Positions 43,768 to 52,554 of a DNA stretch of 64,000 nucleotides are shown piece by piece; position 1 is the stretch's first letter, and each line of letters starts with the position of its first letter. Position numbers and translations under genes: made by a program. Source of the DNA: Nostoc sp. 'Lobaria pulmonaria (5183) cyanobiont' (lineage in GTDB: Bacteria > Cyanobacteriota > Cyanobacteriia > Cyanobacteriales > Nostocaceae); assembly GCF_002949795.1 (NCBI RefSeq), contig NZ_CP026692.1, positions 679,501 through 743,500 of the forward strand, written 5' to 3'. Under the pieces are notes generated by a model. The model did not search any database. It saw only the letters and a program-made list of their open reading frames with translations, and was not told the DNA's origin.

Positions 43768-44133
43768 ATGGAACGCGTTGTCAAAACCGGATCGGGTTGG
43801 CGTATTGGCTGGAACCCCGACACACCTGAGTTTAAAGGTTTAGTCGGAACAGATGATTGGGCAATTGAGTTAACCGAAGCCGAGTTAAATGATTTTTGTC
43901 GTCTACTAGCACAGCTAGCAGACACCATGAAGCAACTCGCAACTGAATTGATGGAAGAGGAAAAAATTACTTGTGAAGCCGAAAGCGATTTATTATGGAT
44001 GGAAGTGGAAGGCTATCCTCATGATTACAGTCTGCGTTTCATATTGAATACAGGGCGATGTGTAGAAGGTAAATGGAATGCTTCTACTGTTCCAGATTTA
44101 CTGCAAGCTAGTGGGATGCTTAAGGTTTTTTAA
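43768..44133 (+). CDS. DUF1818 family protein
   Basis: 121 residues. Matches the cyanobacteria/plastid-lineage DUF1818 pattern: RVVKTGSGWRIGWNP, LVGTDDWAIELTEAELNDF, LLWMEVEGYPHDYSLRFIL and RCVEGKW. Small soluble protein, function unknown. ATG at 43768, 55 bp after the exported-protein gene. Confidence 0.88.
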   Translation: MERVVKTGSGWRIGWNPDTPEFKGLVGTDDWAIELTEAELNDFCRLLAQLADTMKQLATELMEEEKITCEAESDLLWMEVEGYPHDYSLRFILNTGRCVEGKWNASTVPDLLQASGMLKVF

Positions 44134-44183
44134 AATAGCCTCTTGATTATCCTACAGTTTTGCTATATGATAGGAATTCTGAC

Positions 44184-44257
44184 CGGGGCGTAGCGCAGCT
44201 TGGTAGCGCGCCACTTTGGGGTAGTGGAGGTCGTGGGTTCGAATCCCGCCGCTCCGA
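44184..44257 (+). tRNA. tRNA-Pro (anticodon GGG)
   Basis: 74 bases fold as a full cloverleaf: acceptor CGGGGCG/CGCTCCG (one G-U), D arm GCGC/GCGC, anticodon stem CCACT/AGTGG with loop TTGGGGT (anticodon GGG), T arm GTGGG/CCCGC with loop TTCGAAT, discriminator A. CCA is not encoded. Confidence 0.95.
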
Positions 44258-44432
44258 TTGATGATAAGCCATACCTGCTAGTCTTTTTAAAAGATTGGCA
44301 GGTTTTTTCATAGTTTTTACCTGAAAAAACCTAACCGAACAGTAAATTGGGATATACCCGCACAATCAAATTTTTTCAATGATAAGTAATTAGGCGGACT
44401 TAATATAAAATCTCTAGCAGATTAGTAGGTAG

Positions 44433-44789
<357 letters not shown>

Positions 44790-44928
44790 TGACAGGCAGG
44801 AGGTAAGGGACAGAGAAAAAGGTACAAATTGAGTGGATTTGTGGGCGAAAGCACCCCTGCTCTCCTGCTCCCTGCTCCCCTGCTTTTTTGTATCAAGGAT
44901 CGTAGTGCTGAATTCTGGCAGCGCATTT

Positions 44929-45609
44929 TCACTTGACTGGGCGGTAATGTAAAAACAAATCACTTCCAACCTGACGAGTTTCTATGAGTTGGAGATGAGG
45001 AGCAGCATTGGGAAGAAAACCCTCTCCCTCCACTGGGCTAGGGGCGTGTTTTCCTCCATAAATGACCGGCCAAATGGTCAACCACCAATCGTCAATTCGC
45101 CCTGCCTGAACTAGAGCAGCTGTTAAAGAGCCACCTCCCAAAGCAACGACTTTGTGAATACCCCGCTCTGCCATCAAGGTGTAGGCCCGATCCCAATTTA
45201 GGTCTGTATCTCCTAAATCAATTAATTCAGCCAGTTTTTGCAAAGTTGTTGTATCAGAACTGCGCTGCAAACCAGCCCGTGTGGTAAATATCCATCGCTC
45301 AACTTCCTGGCTCAAAAAAGGCAAGTCCGGCGATAGGTTAAGCGAACCTGAAACAACACAAGTAATCGGCTGAGGAGACTGACCCCGAACCTGACGCGCT
45401 GCTAACAGTTCGGGATCGCGAATTGTAAAGGTTTCCCCCTCAGCCCGAATCGTTCCTGCTCCTACCAGGATTAAATCAGCAAGGGAAGCTTGATACTCCA
45501 AGTGTGCTTGATCGACTACATTGGGTTCACGAGGCGCTTTCGGATCTACGGCACTAATTTTTCCGTCGGCCGTCATGGCAAGAACCACAGTTGTTTGGAT
45601 AGCTGACAT
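44929..45609 (-). CDS. RibD C-terminal domain reductase (DHFR-like fold)
   Basis: 226 residues from the ATG at 45609 (an upstream ATG at 45660 would add 17 non-conserved residues). VVLAMTADGKIS, LILVGAGTIRAEG and HKVVALGGGSLTAALVQAG are the NADPH-binding landmarks of the RibD/RibG reductase domain. It lacks the deaminase domain, so it is either the pyrimidine reductase step of riboflavin synthesis or a general reductase. Cytoplasmic. Confidence 0.88.
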   Translation of the reverse strand: MSAIQTTVVLAMTADGKISAVDPKAPREPNVVDQAHLEYQASLADLILVGAGTIRAEGETFTIRDPELLAARQVRGQSPQPITCVVSGSLNLSPDLPFLSQEVERWIFTTRAGLQRSSDTTTLQKLAELIDLGDTDLNWDRAYTLMAERGIHKVVALGGGSLTAALVQAGRIDDWWLTIWPVIYGGKHAPSPVEGEGFLPNAAPHLQLIETRQVGSDLFLHYRPVK

Positions 45610-46472
45610 GATTATGTTGTAACGATTCTTTATAATTTTACCTTTTTGAATCCCCTCCATACTTTAGAGTGAATGAGTAGCGAAGCCTACGACAACTTGG
45701 TTCAGCGATCGCTAATCAATTACTGATATATTCCAGCACTTTTAAAAATTACAGTGACACACCGTTTCTAGCAATATTTCTTTGTCGCTGCTAAATTCAA
45801 AACATTTATTTGCTTGTATGCTTTAGCCCAAGATTGAGTCTGAATCAATTTCCCACTGATGTTTAAGCAATTCTTGGTAAGCCGTTTCCCAAATTATCAT
45901 CTGCTTATAGAGCATAACTTTGTTCTCTGTAAGAGTACGCATCGCTACCACTGCGCTATCGCAGACTCGCTCTAAGAGTTGCTATGCTGTTGGCATTTGC
46001 GTAGCGTGTCGCAGACAAGCCTCTCGTACAGAAAGCTTTACGCTACGCCATGCGCCAGTCGTACAGAATTCATTCTAAATTCTGATTCCTGACTCCTGAA
46101 TTATACTGAAAATCGAGATAAATGAAGACTTTCTAACGATGCTTGAATTTCATTTGTGCGAAGTGGTCTTCCAGTAGGAAAATAGATGAAGCAGTAGTAA
46201 CCATCAAGCTATATGTTTGAAATTAATGTGTTAAATCATTTCTTGTTAAAAGAGCCTGCTTCGGTATCTCATCACCACTCCGAGCATATCAATCTACTTT
46301 TGTAAATCTAAAATCTGCTCTAAAAGAAGCTCTAATGGGTGTAAAAGTCATAATAATTCGTAATTGATAATGACGCTTGCGGACTCGCTAACGTAATTTG
46401 TAGTTGTAATCAGTGCTTGCTCTGTACTCTCTTAATTACGAATTACGAATATAGCAAGTAAGGATAAATAAA
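45610..46472. other. 860-bp spacer with dispersed repeats
   Basis: Holds a GCGTAGCGTGTCGCAGAC-type repeat cluster at about 45950-46060, a GACGCTTGCGGACTCGCTAACG repeat near 46371-46392 and ATTACGAA heptamers before 46450. A minus-strand 39-codon frame at 45823-45942 (listed separately) is the only coding candidate. Confidence 0.5.
45823..45942 (-). CDS. 39-residue hypothetical protein or gene remnant
   Basis: ATG at 45942, ending at 45823. Composition is protein-like (MLYKQMIIWETAYQELLKH then QWEIDSDSILG), helical and amphipathic. No ribosome-binding site is evident and no family is recognised; it could be the end of a decayed gene. Confidence 0.25.
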   Translation of the reverse strand: MRTLTENKVMLYKQMIIWETAYQELLKHQWEIDSDSILG

Positions 46473-46889
46473 ATGTCATTTATTATGCAAACTTCTGGAA
46501 CTCTTACTGGTTTAAATATTTTGGTAGTTGAGGATGATGATGATACTCGCTTTTTTATCACTACTGTCTTGGAAATGGATGGAGCAACAGTTATAGCAGT
46601 GATATCACCAGCAGATGCACGTAATGTATTGTCCGAATTACAACCTGATGTTTTAATTAGTGATATTGGGTTGCCTGGGGAGGATGGTTACACTTTCATC
46701 TCCAAATTCCGTGCGCTTAAACCAAATAATTCTGGACGAGTCCCGGCTATTGCTTTAACAGCCTTTGCTGATAGTGAGGCTCGTATCCGTGCCTTGGAAG
46801 CTGGTTTTGACACTCATATATCTAAACCGGTCGCTCCAGAAGAACTAGTTGAGATAGTGGCTAATTTGGTTGCTTCTTGTCATTGGTAA
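46473..46889 (+). CDS. stand-alone response regulator receiver protein
   Basis: 138 residues, one REC domain and nothing else. Acidic pocket in VVEDDDDTRF, phosphoacceptor Asp64 (LISDIGLPG), Thr96 (IALTAF) and Lys118 (HISKPV). Such single-domain regulators pass phosphate or act by protein contact. No histidine kinase is adjacent. ATG at 46473 with AAGGA nine bases upstream. Confidence 0.92.
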   Translation: MSFIMQTSGTLTGLNILVVEDDDDTRFFITTVLEMDGATVIAVISPADARNVLSELQPDVLISDIGLPGEDGYTFISKFRALKPNNSGRVPAIALTAFADSEARIRALEAGFDTHISKPVAPEELVEIVANLVASCHW

Positions 46890-46895
46890 TTATTC

Positions 46896-47288
46896 TCATC
46901 GGTCTTGATAGTCTTCAGAAGACTTTGGATCTAACTCCCAGCGATCGCCATCACGATCCTCTAAAATATCGTTGGTATGCAGAAACTCAGAATCAGCCAT
47001 TTCTAGCCCTACTGCTGCTTCTAAATCTTCAGTTACATTTTGGTCGGGAGTGGAAGTACTACCACCAACAGCTTCATCCCCAACTGCATCTGCATCTTGC
47101 CAATAAGCATCGACATCTCCACCAGTCAGTTTCGGACTAGTTTCTGTATACTCGTCCCTTTCGTCCTGCATAGAGCGTCCGCCAATATTGTATCCCGGCA
47201 AGTCTTTCACCCCAGTACCGTAGGATTCGGTAATCTCTTGTGGCAAATCATTACTTTTCTTTTTGTCATTATGATTTTTTTCTGCCAT
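46896..47288 (-). CDS. DUF6335-like conserved cyanobacterial protein
   Basis: 130 residues from the ATG at 47288. Characteristic phrases: TESYGTGVKDLPGYNIGGRS, TSPKLTGGDVDAYWQDADAVGDEAVGGS and DRDGDRWELDPKSSEDY. The family is common in Nostocales; function unknown. Strongly acidic and without signal or membrane segments, so probably partly disordered. Convergent with the response regulator, six bases apart. Confidence 0.75.
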   Translation of the reverse strand: MAEKNHNDKKKSNDLPQEITESYGTGVKDLPGYNIGGRSMQDERDEYTETSPKLTGGDVDAYWQDADAVGDEAVGGSTSTPDQNVTEDLEAAVGLEMADSEFLHTNDILEDRDGDRWELDPKSSEDYQDR

Positions 47289-47771
47289 GATACTAGCCCT
47301 TTTCTGCATTCTTACAATAACGTTTTTTTGTCACCAATTTGTCTAACTAGAGGTGTATAGCTGATAAAATAATCTATCCCCTGAGAACGACGCTAAACTA
47401 GCGATCGCGCCATAAGATTGTAGCTATGAATTCATGGTCAAGGAACTTGTAGTTGAAGTTATGAGATAGAAATTATTCAACCGAAATTATTCCTTAGCGA
47501 ACTTCTAACTCATAACTGTTTTTTGCTAGACAAAAATAGGTAAATCATCAAGTTTTAAGTTTAGCATTTTCACTTATTATTCATATTTATAATTGCCTAA
47601 ATGCTAAACAATCGAATACTCAAAAATTATCTGAGTAACGGAGGTAGATAATGAGGATAAGTAATTCAAAATTGTTTATTCAGTAGAAAGTCTGCCCATT
47701 TAACTGTCTTCATTGATAAATATTGTTGTAACTAGTTAAAGACTAGAGAAATAAAAACGTAACACCATTTT
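47289..47771. other. 483-bp divergent spacer
   Basis: AT-rich, one HIP1 site, no array, RNA gene or credible open frame. It holds the promoters of the divergent DUF6335-like and PfpI-like genes. Confidence 0.4.
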
Positions 47772-48869
47772 ATGACTGAACATAACAATCACCCAGGTAA
47801 GAAGAAAGTTGCTATCCTCATTGAGCAAGCAGTAGAGGATGCAGAATTTACAGTTCCATATAATGGATTCAAACAAGCAGGAATGGAGGTAGTAGTCCTT
47901 GGTTCCCGAATGAATGAAAAATATAAGGGTAAACTCGGCAAAGTTAGTATAGAAGCTGATGGTACCACAACAGAAGCGATCGCAGCTGAATTTGATGCAG
48001 TAGTGATTCCCGGTGGTATGGCTCCCGACAAAATGCGACGCAACCCCAACACAGTACGTTTCGTACAAGAGGCTATCCAACAAGGAAAATTAGTCGCTGC
48101 CGTTTGTCACGGACCACAAGTTTTGATTGAAGGCGACTTGCTTAAAGGTAAACAAACCACTGGGTTTAGTGCTATTGCCAAGGATATAACTAACGCCGGC
48201 GCAAGTTATTTAGATGAGCCGTTGGTAGTTGACGGGAATTTGATTACATCTCGCGAACCTGGAGACTTGGCAATTTTCACCACAGCTATTTTGAACCATT
48301 TGGGCTATGGTGGCAAAGATGCTGCATTGCCAAATGAAAAAGACACAACTGCTGAATGGTGGAAACTAGCTGATGCTTGGGGTGGTTCAACTAAGGGTGA
48401 TATTAGCAAAGGTTTAAATACTGCTCTTACTGGTGAACGTTATTCACTCGAAGCATTTGAGAAGTACTTTGAAAAAGCATCAGATAGCGAAATTAAATCG
48501 CTTTTTCAAAAAATCATTGCTAATAAACAACGTCACATCGAAAAACTGGAAACCTATCTACAGCATTTGGGTGAGAAACCCTCTTTAGGGTCAAATATTG
48601 CCAATCAGTATGCCAAGCTAAAAACTGCCTTGACAGGAAGTGATGACATATATCAGTTACGTTCCGCGTTGGGAGATGTGCAAACGGGTATTGGCGACAT
48701 TGGTAATTTGTCTGCGATGTTCACCGACCCAGTAGCAACTGCTATTTTCAAAGGAATTTACCAGGATTTATCAAAATCCGAACAGCAATTAGTAGAGTTG
48801 TATCGGGCGCGGATAACCACTCAGGTTCAGCCTCCTAAGCCGACTACAGGGGCAGCTATACAAATGTAA
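47772..48869 (+). CDS. DJ-1/PfpI family protein with C-terminal helical extension
   Basis: 365 residues. Residues 10-190 form a PfpI/DJ-1 domain with nucleophile Cys112-His113 (VAAVCHGPQVL) and Glu22 in AVEDAEF; the IPGGMAPDKMRRNP turn is typical. Residues 200-365 add a helical domain (LEAFEKYFEKASDSEIKSLFQ, KQRHIEKLETYLQHLG) resembling the bundle of DUF2383/ferritin-like proteins. PfpI members act as proteases, glyoxalases or deglycases under stress. The fusion is less usual than the lone domain. ATG at 47772. Confidence 0.85.
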   Translation: MTEHNNHPGKKKVAILIEQAVEDAEFTVPYNGFKQAGMEVVVLGSRMNEKYKGKLGKVSIEADGTTTEAIAAEFDAVVIPGGMAPDKMRRNPNTVRFVQEAIQQGKLVAAVCHGPQVLIEGDLLKGKQTTGFSAIAKDITNAGASYLDEPLVVDGNLITSREPGDLAIFTTAILNHLGYGGKDAALPNEKDTTAEWWKLADAWGGSTKGDISKGLNTALTGERYSLEAFEKYFEKASDSEIKSLFQKIIANKQRHIEKLETYLQHLGEKPSLGSNIANQYAKLKTALTGSDDIYQLRSALGDVQTGIGDIGNLSAMFTDPVATAIFKGIYQDLSKSEQQLVELYRARITTQVQPPKPTTGAAIQM

Positions 48870-48976
48870 CCAATCGCACAGGTGCATACTCCGACGACGC
48901 AGAAGTAACCTATGGGTAGCTTATTGTGAGTATTTGCGTCTTGGTTATTTTACAAGATATCTAGTGAAAAAGAATG

Positions 48977-49007
48977 TGTAGAGACGTGACAGTGCTACGT
49001 CTCTACA
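48977..49007. repeat. 31-bp palindromic intergenic repeat
   Basis: TGTAGAGACG (48977-48986) and its inverse CGTCTCTACA (48998-49007), a widespread cyanobacterial dispersed palindrome. Confidence 0.65.
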
Positions 49008-49083
49008 GGGATTCTGGATAACGCATATTTAATTTATGGAGTTATCTGGAGTTATCTATTGTATGTAATGGAGAGATAAAAAA

Positions 49084-49782
49084 GTGACTTCGACATCAGG
49101 CGATAAATCTACTACTAGTCAAGGTGAAGCTAGTGAAGTAGAGCGTTGGGCATCTCTGATCGGTGGCGGTGCTATGGTATTGATGGGTTTAAAGCAAGGT
49201 TCTTTGCGGGGAGCGCTAACAGCTTTGGCTGGTGGTGGTTTGATTTATCAAGGTGCAACTAAACAAAGCACAATCCAGCAAGCACAGGACGCAATAGGAA
49301 TAAACCAACCCATCAAAATTGAAAAGACGGTAACAATTAATAAATCGGCAGAAGAATTGTATCGTTTTTGGCACAACTTTGAGAATTTGCCCACATTCAT
49401 GAAGCATCTCAAATCTGTAAGGGTGTATAACGAAAAACGTTCTCATTGGATAGCCAATGCACCCTTGGATAATAGTGTGGAATGGGATGCAGAAATTCTT
49501 GAAGACCGAGAAAATGAATTTATTTCTTGGGCATCTGTAGAAGGTGCAGATGTTGATAATTCTGGTTTTGTGCGCTTTAAAAAAGCTTTAGGCGATCGCG
49601 GCACAGAAGTAAAGATTGTCTTGGAATATAACCCACCAGGTGGTGCATTGGGAGCTACTGTAGCTAAACTTTTTGGTGAAGAACCAAAACAGCAAATTGG
49701 TGATGAATTGCACCGCTTCAAGATGCTAATGGAAGCAGGTGAAATTGCTACCACTGAAGGTCAATCAAGTGGACGCAAGTAG
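49084..49782 (+). CDS. SRPBCC-family protein with membrane-associated N-terminus
   Basis: 232 residues from a GTG at 49084. Residues about 20-60 contain two glycine-rich hydrophobic segments (WASLIGGGAMVLMGL, GALTALAGGGLIY), and residues 78-225 form a START/polyketide-cyclase fold (IKIEKTVTINKSAEELYRFWHNFENLPTF, VKIVLEYNPPGGALG). The family binds hydrophobic ligands; in Nostocales this arrangement is common and unassigned. Located 214 bp after the PfpI gene on the same strand. Confidence 0.85.
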   Translation: MTSTSGDKSTTSQGEASEVERWASLIGGGAMVLMGLKQGSLRGALTALAGGGLIYQGATKQSTIQQAQDAIGINQPIKIEKTVTINKSAEELYRFWHNFENLPTFMKHLKSVRVYNEKRSHWIANAPLDNSVEWDAEILEDRENEFISWASVEGADVDNSGFVRFKKALGDRGTEVKIVLEYNPPGGALGATVAKLFGEEPKQQIGDELHRFKMLMEAGEIATTEGQSSGRK

Positions 49783-49806
49783 TTTTTGCCCAAGCCCATA
49801 ATTAGT

Positions 49807-50044
49807 GCCGAAAAAGCGATTGATTGATAGCGCTCGCTTTCCCGAATACCTGAAAATGGGGTAAAAGTTTGCCAAAAAAGAAGTGATTAACTACGAAGAA
49901 GTTAATCCTGGCGAAGCGTTGAAACAGATGACTGGTGGCTGTAGCACCGATTTTTGCATCGATGCTGCTAGTATAGAAGCCGATCACATTTTTCAACAAA
50001 AAAAGGATAACTCCATCAAAGTTATTCTTCAATCTGAATGGTGA
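49807..50044 (+). pseudogene. decayed zinc alcohol dehydrogenase relic (copy 1)
   Basis: Reading across at least two frameshifts/stops gives pieces of a glutathione-dependent formaldehyde dehydrogenase-like ADH: SARFPEYLKMG, then KKEVINYEEVNPGEALKQMTGG, CSTDFCIDAASIEADH, then a jump to KKDNSIKVIL, which matches the C-terminus of the family. So the middle of the C-terminal half is deleted. No start codon or catalytic domain remains. Confidence 0.75.
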
Positions 50045-50098
50045 AAAGTCATTCAGCATTTTGAATTGTACACCCAACATAATGGAATTGAGGTTTTT

Positions 50099-50488
50099 AT
50101 GAATCGAGTAATTTCATGGCTGCGAAATATTCGCATTTCCCAAATCCTTGTAGTTTTCCTCGTAGGATTTATGTTCTTACTGGGTCAGACTTTTAGCTAC
50201 ACTAACATAGCAATAGCTGATGTTACGACTCCAGAGGGCACTTATTACCAAGGAGTGCCAAATGGGCAAGGTGAAATTAGAAACGATACCCAAATAGGAA
50301 ATACTCAAAACTCCCAAAATCCAATCAAAAGCGCTGTTGATAATATCCGCGAAAAGTTAAACTTGGATGAAAAACCTCCTGAAGCGACAAAAGAGTTTAT
50401 TAAGTCTGCAACAAATAAAGTTGAAGAAACAGTTGAACCAGTGACTGGAGAAAAAGAAGGTTATTACCAGAATTATCCTAAAAAATAA
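50099..50488 (+). CDS. small exported or membrane-anchored hypothetical protein
   Basis: 129 residues from the ATG at 50099 with GAGG nine bases upstream. One hydrophobic segment (ISQILVVFLVGFMFLLGQTF, about 13-32) acts as signal or anchor, and ends near IAIA-D. The rest is Asn/Glu/Lys rich with a KSAVDNIREKLNLDEKPPEATKEF region. Found as a type in cyanobacteria without known function. It is bracketed by two alcohol dehydrogenase relics. Confidence 0.7.
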   Translation: MNRVISWLRNIRISQILVVFLVGFMFLLGQTFSYTNIAIADVTTPEGTYYQGVPNGQGEIRNDTQIGNTQNSQNPIKSAVDNIREKLNLDEKPPEATKEFIKSATNKVEETVEPVTGEKEGYYQNYPKK

Positions 50489-50573
50489 CTGAGAAATAGA
50501 ATCTGAGCTTCTAACAACTTTTTAGTCTCAGTTTTTGACTAAATAGATTGTCGAAAAAGCTTTAAAAAGTTAC

Positions 50574-50599
50574 TAAGACGCGATAATTATCGCGTCTTA
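50574..50599. repeat. 26-bp perfect palindrome
   Basis: TAAGACGCGATAA followed by its exact inverse. A transcript would form an 11-bp hairpin with a 4-base loop 85 bp after the preceding gene. There is no T run, so a terminator role is uncertain. Confidence 0.7.
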
Positions 50600-50603
50600 A
50601 AAT

Positions 50604-50915
50604 CACGTCCGACGAGCATTACGGCAAGTAATTGTGGCTTGTCGCAAAGGTGGTCACGTATCAATTCCAGGTGTATATGGTGGCTTTGTAAATAAGGTGC
50701 CGATGGGTGCTGCGATGAACAAGGGCCTAATCTTGAAAATGGGACAAACACACGTCCACAAGTATTTAAGACCTTTGCTAGAACACATCAAAAACGGTGA
50801 TATCGATCCAACATTTATCATCACGCACAGTTTACGTCTAGAACAAGCGCCCCACGGCTACGAAATTTTTAAGGACAAGAAAGATAAGTGCATCAAAGTT
50901 GTACTCAAGCCTTAA
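50604..50915 (+). pseudogene. C-terminal fragment of a zinc alcohol dehydrogenase (copy 2)
   Basis: About 103 codons with an intact frame matching the end of glutathione-dependent formaldehyde dehydrogenase-like ADHs: [57 protein letters not shown] and [13 protein letters not shown]. The catalytic zinc ligands and most of the cofactor domain are missing. A GTG at 50634 could start translation but would make an inactive fragment. It cannot be the missing half of copy 1, because copy 1 has its own C-terminal end. Confidence 0.8.
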
Positions 50916-51036
50916 TGATGAGTGGGAATGAAGAAGGGAATAAGTTAGAGGTTACAGATTATTCTCTATCACCTGTCACCTCTCTCCTAATGCCAATGCT
51001 CAATGTCCAAAGTTAAAACTATAAAGAGGCAAAAAT

Positions 51037-51378
51037 ATGTCTGATAAAACCGTTAGTAAAGTAGACTCTAGTAATTCCCCTAAAGGCCAACTTGGTCAAA
51101 AATATCTTGCATCTGGCAAAAGTATTTCCATGCGTCTGTGGGAAAATGAACAACCGAACGAACCTAAAGAGCCAACAGCACGGGAATATGAAACTGTTGG
51201 TTATGTAATCAATGGCCGTGCAGAATTACATATTGAAGGGCAAATGATTTTATTAGAGCCTGGAAGTTCTTGGATAGTACCAAAAGGAGCTAGCCACACC
51301 TATAAAATTCTAGAAACATTCACTGCTGTTGAAGCAACGAGTCCACCGGCTCAAGTTCACGGGCGAGATGAAAACTGA
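51037..51378 (+). CDS. cupin-domain protein
   Basis: 113 residues. A single cupin barrel: EYETVGYVINGRAELHIEGQ and LEPGSSWIVPKGASHTYKIL are the two cupin motifs, with a metal-site His in GASHTY but no second canonical His pair, so metal binding is doubtful. It starts at the ATG at 51037 shortly after the ADH relic. Function unknown. Confidence 0.87.
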   Translation: MSDKTVSKVDSSNSPKGQLGQKYLASGKSISMRLWENEQPNEPKEPTAREYETVGYVINGRAELHIEGQMILLEPGSSWIVPKGASHTYKILETFTAVEATSPPAQVHGRDEN

Positions 51379-51930
51379 TTTGCAGTTATTTTAAATTTGG
51401 CGATCGCTAAAAACTTATAGCCGCTTTCAATGGCATAGAATAAAAAGCCTTCGTAGGGGAACAATATTCTTGTTCTCCTTTTATACTGTACTTTGCAGCT
51501 TAGAAAGCATTGCACAAAATGTCAGCCAGCGCGAAACTTACTTTCACCCGACTTACTTAACGGTAGCGAGTCTACATACTGTTCCTCTCGTTCGCATTTG
51601 CATCACATTGGCGCAGCCTCTTGTAAAGAAGTTAAGACGACTAAATAAAGCATATTTAGTGTAGTGTTTCACTGTTTATTCATCTGCTAGTCGAACTCAA
51701 ATTCATGGCTTTATTCTGACGACTGACGCCTTAATTCTGTTTTGATAATTATAGATGATACTTATGGCATAAACCTTCTGAGAGAGAGAGATAACAAGAT
51801 GAAATTGTATTCTATTAACAATGTCTTTTTAAAGAAAATGCTTGTAAGGAAGTATGGTTTTCTATTAGAAATTTAAGTCAAAAGAATTACTCAATATTAT
51901 CACTCAACAAAAATAAAATGGAGTCAACAA
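51379..51930. other. 552-bp spacer
   Basis: Contains one HIP1 site and AT-rich sequence leading to the oxidoreductase operon. A 64-codon frame at 51470-51664 lacks protein-like composition and start signals. Nothing else is seen. Confidence 0.4.
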
Positions 51931-52554
51931 ATGAGGTTTGTCCTAAGACGTCGCAAGTTGGGTCAATTAATGGTGGTCAGCACAGTAGCGGCTACGCTCG
52001 GTAATTTTGTAAAGAAAAGTGTAGCACAAACTCAAGTCAAAAAAGCTACTCCAATGCAAGCAACTTCAACATCTGAAATTATGAAGGTGAGGCTGCAAGT
52101 GAACGGAACAGCACATAGTTTGCAGATTGAACCGCGTGTTACCTTACTTGATGCACTTCGGGAATATATAGGACTAATTGGTACTAAAAAAGGTTGCGAT
52201 CACGGACAGTGTGGTGCTTGTACAGTGCTGGTTGATGGGCAACGGATTAATTCCTGCTTGACATTTGCTATTATGCACACCGACGCAAAAATCACAACTA
52301 TTGAAGGGCTGGAGCAAGGAAACAATCTGCACCCGATGCAAGCCGCGTTTGTTGCCCACGATGCGTTTCAGTGCGGCTACTGCACACCGGGACAAATTTG
52401 TTCGGCAGTGGGTTTGGTGAACGAGGGACACGCTAAGTCCGATGCCGACATTCGTGAACTGATGAGCGGCAATATCTGCCGTTGCGGTGCTTATCCAAAT
52501 ATCGTGGCTGCTGTCCGCGATGTCTTAGGGGGAAAAAAAGATGCAGCCGTTTAA
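51931..52554 (+). CDS. molybdenum aldehyde oxidoreductase, [2Fe-2S] subunit (PaoA/YagT-like)
   Basis: 207 residues. N-terminal Tat-like signal (RRRKLGQLMVVSTVAATLG). Two [2Fe-2S] sites: plant-type Cys89, Cys94, Cys97, Cys109 (KKGCDHGQCGACTVL ... NSCLTF) and the xanthine-oxidase-type Cys148, Cys151, Cys183, Cys185 (FQCGYCTPG ... ICRCG). It carries electrons from the Mo site. First gene of a three-gene operon; it overlaps the FAD-subunit gene by 14 bases. The Tat signal implies the whole complex is exported folded. Confidence 0.95.
   Translation: MRFVLRRRKLGQLMVVSTVAATLGNFVKKSVAQTQVKKATPMQATSTSEIMKVRLQVNGTAHSLQIEPRVTLLDALREYIGLIGTKKGCDHGQCGACTVLVDGQRINSCLTFAIMHTDAKITTIEGLEQGNNLHPMQAAFVAHDAFQCGYCTPGQICSAVGLVNEGHAKSDADIRELMSGNICRCGAYPNIVAAVRDVLGGKKDAAV

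Noticed and set aside
44147..44365. 72-codon minus-strand open frame with ERRDSNPRPPLPQSG
   Set aside because: It is antisense to the tRNA-Pro gene; this peptide phrase is the usual false translation of tRNA genes.
51470..51664. 64-codon frame before the aldehyde oxidoreductase operon
   Set aside because: Composition and lack of a start signal suggest non-coding sequence.
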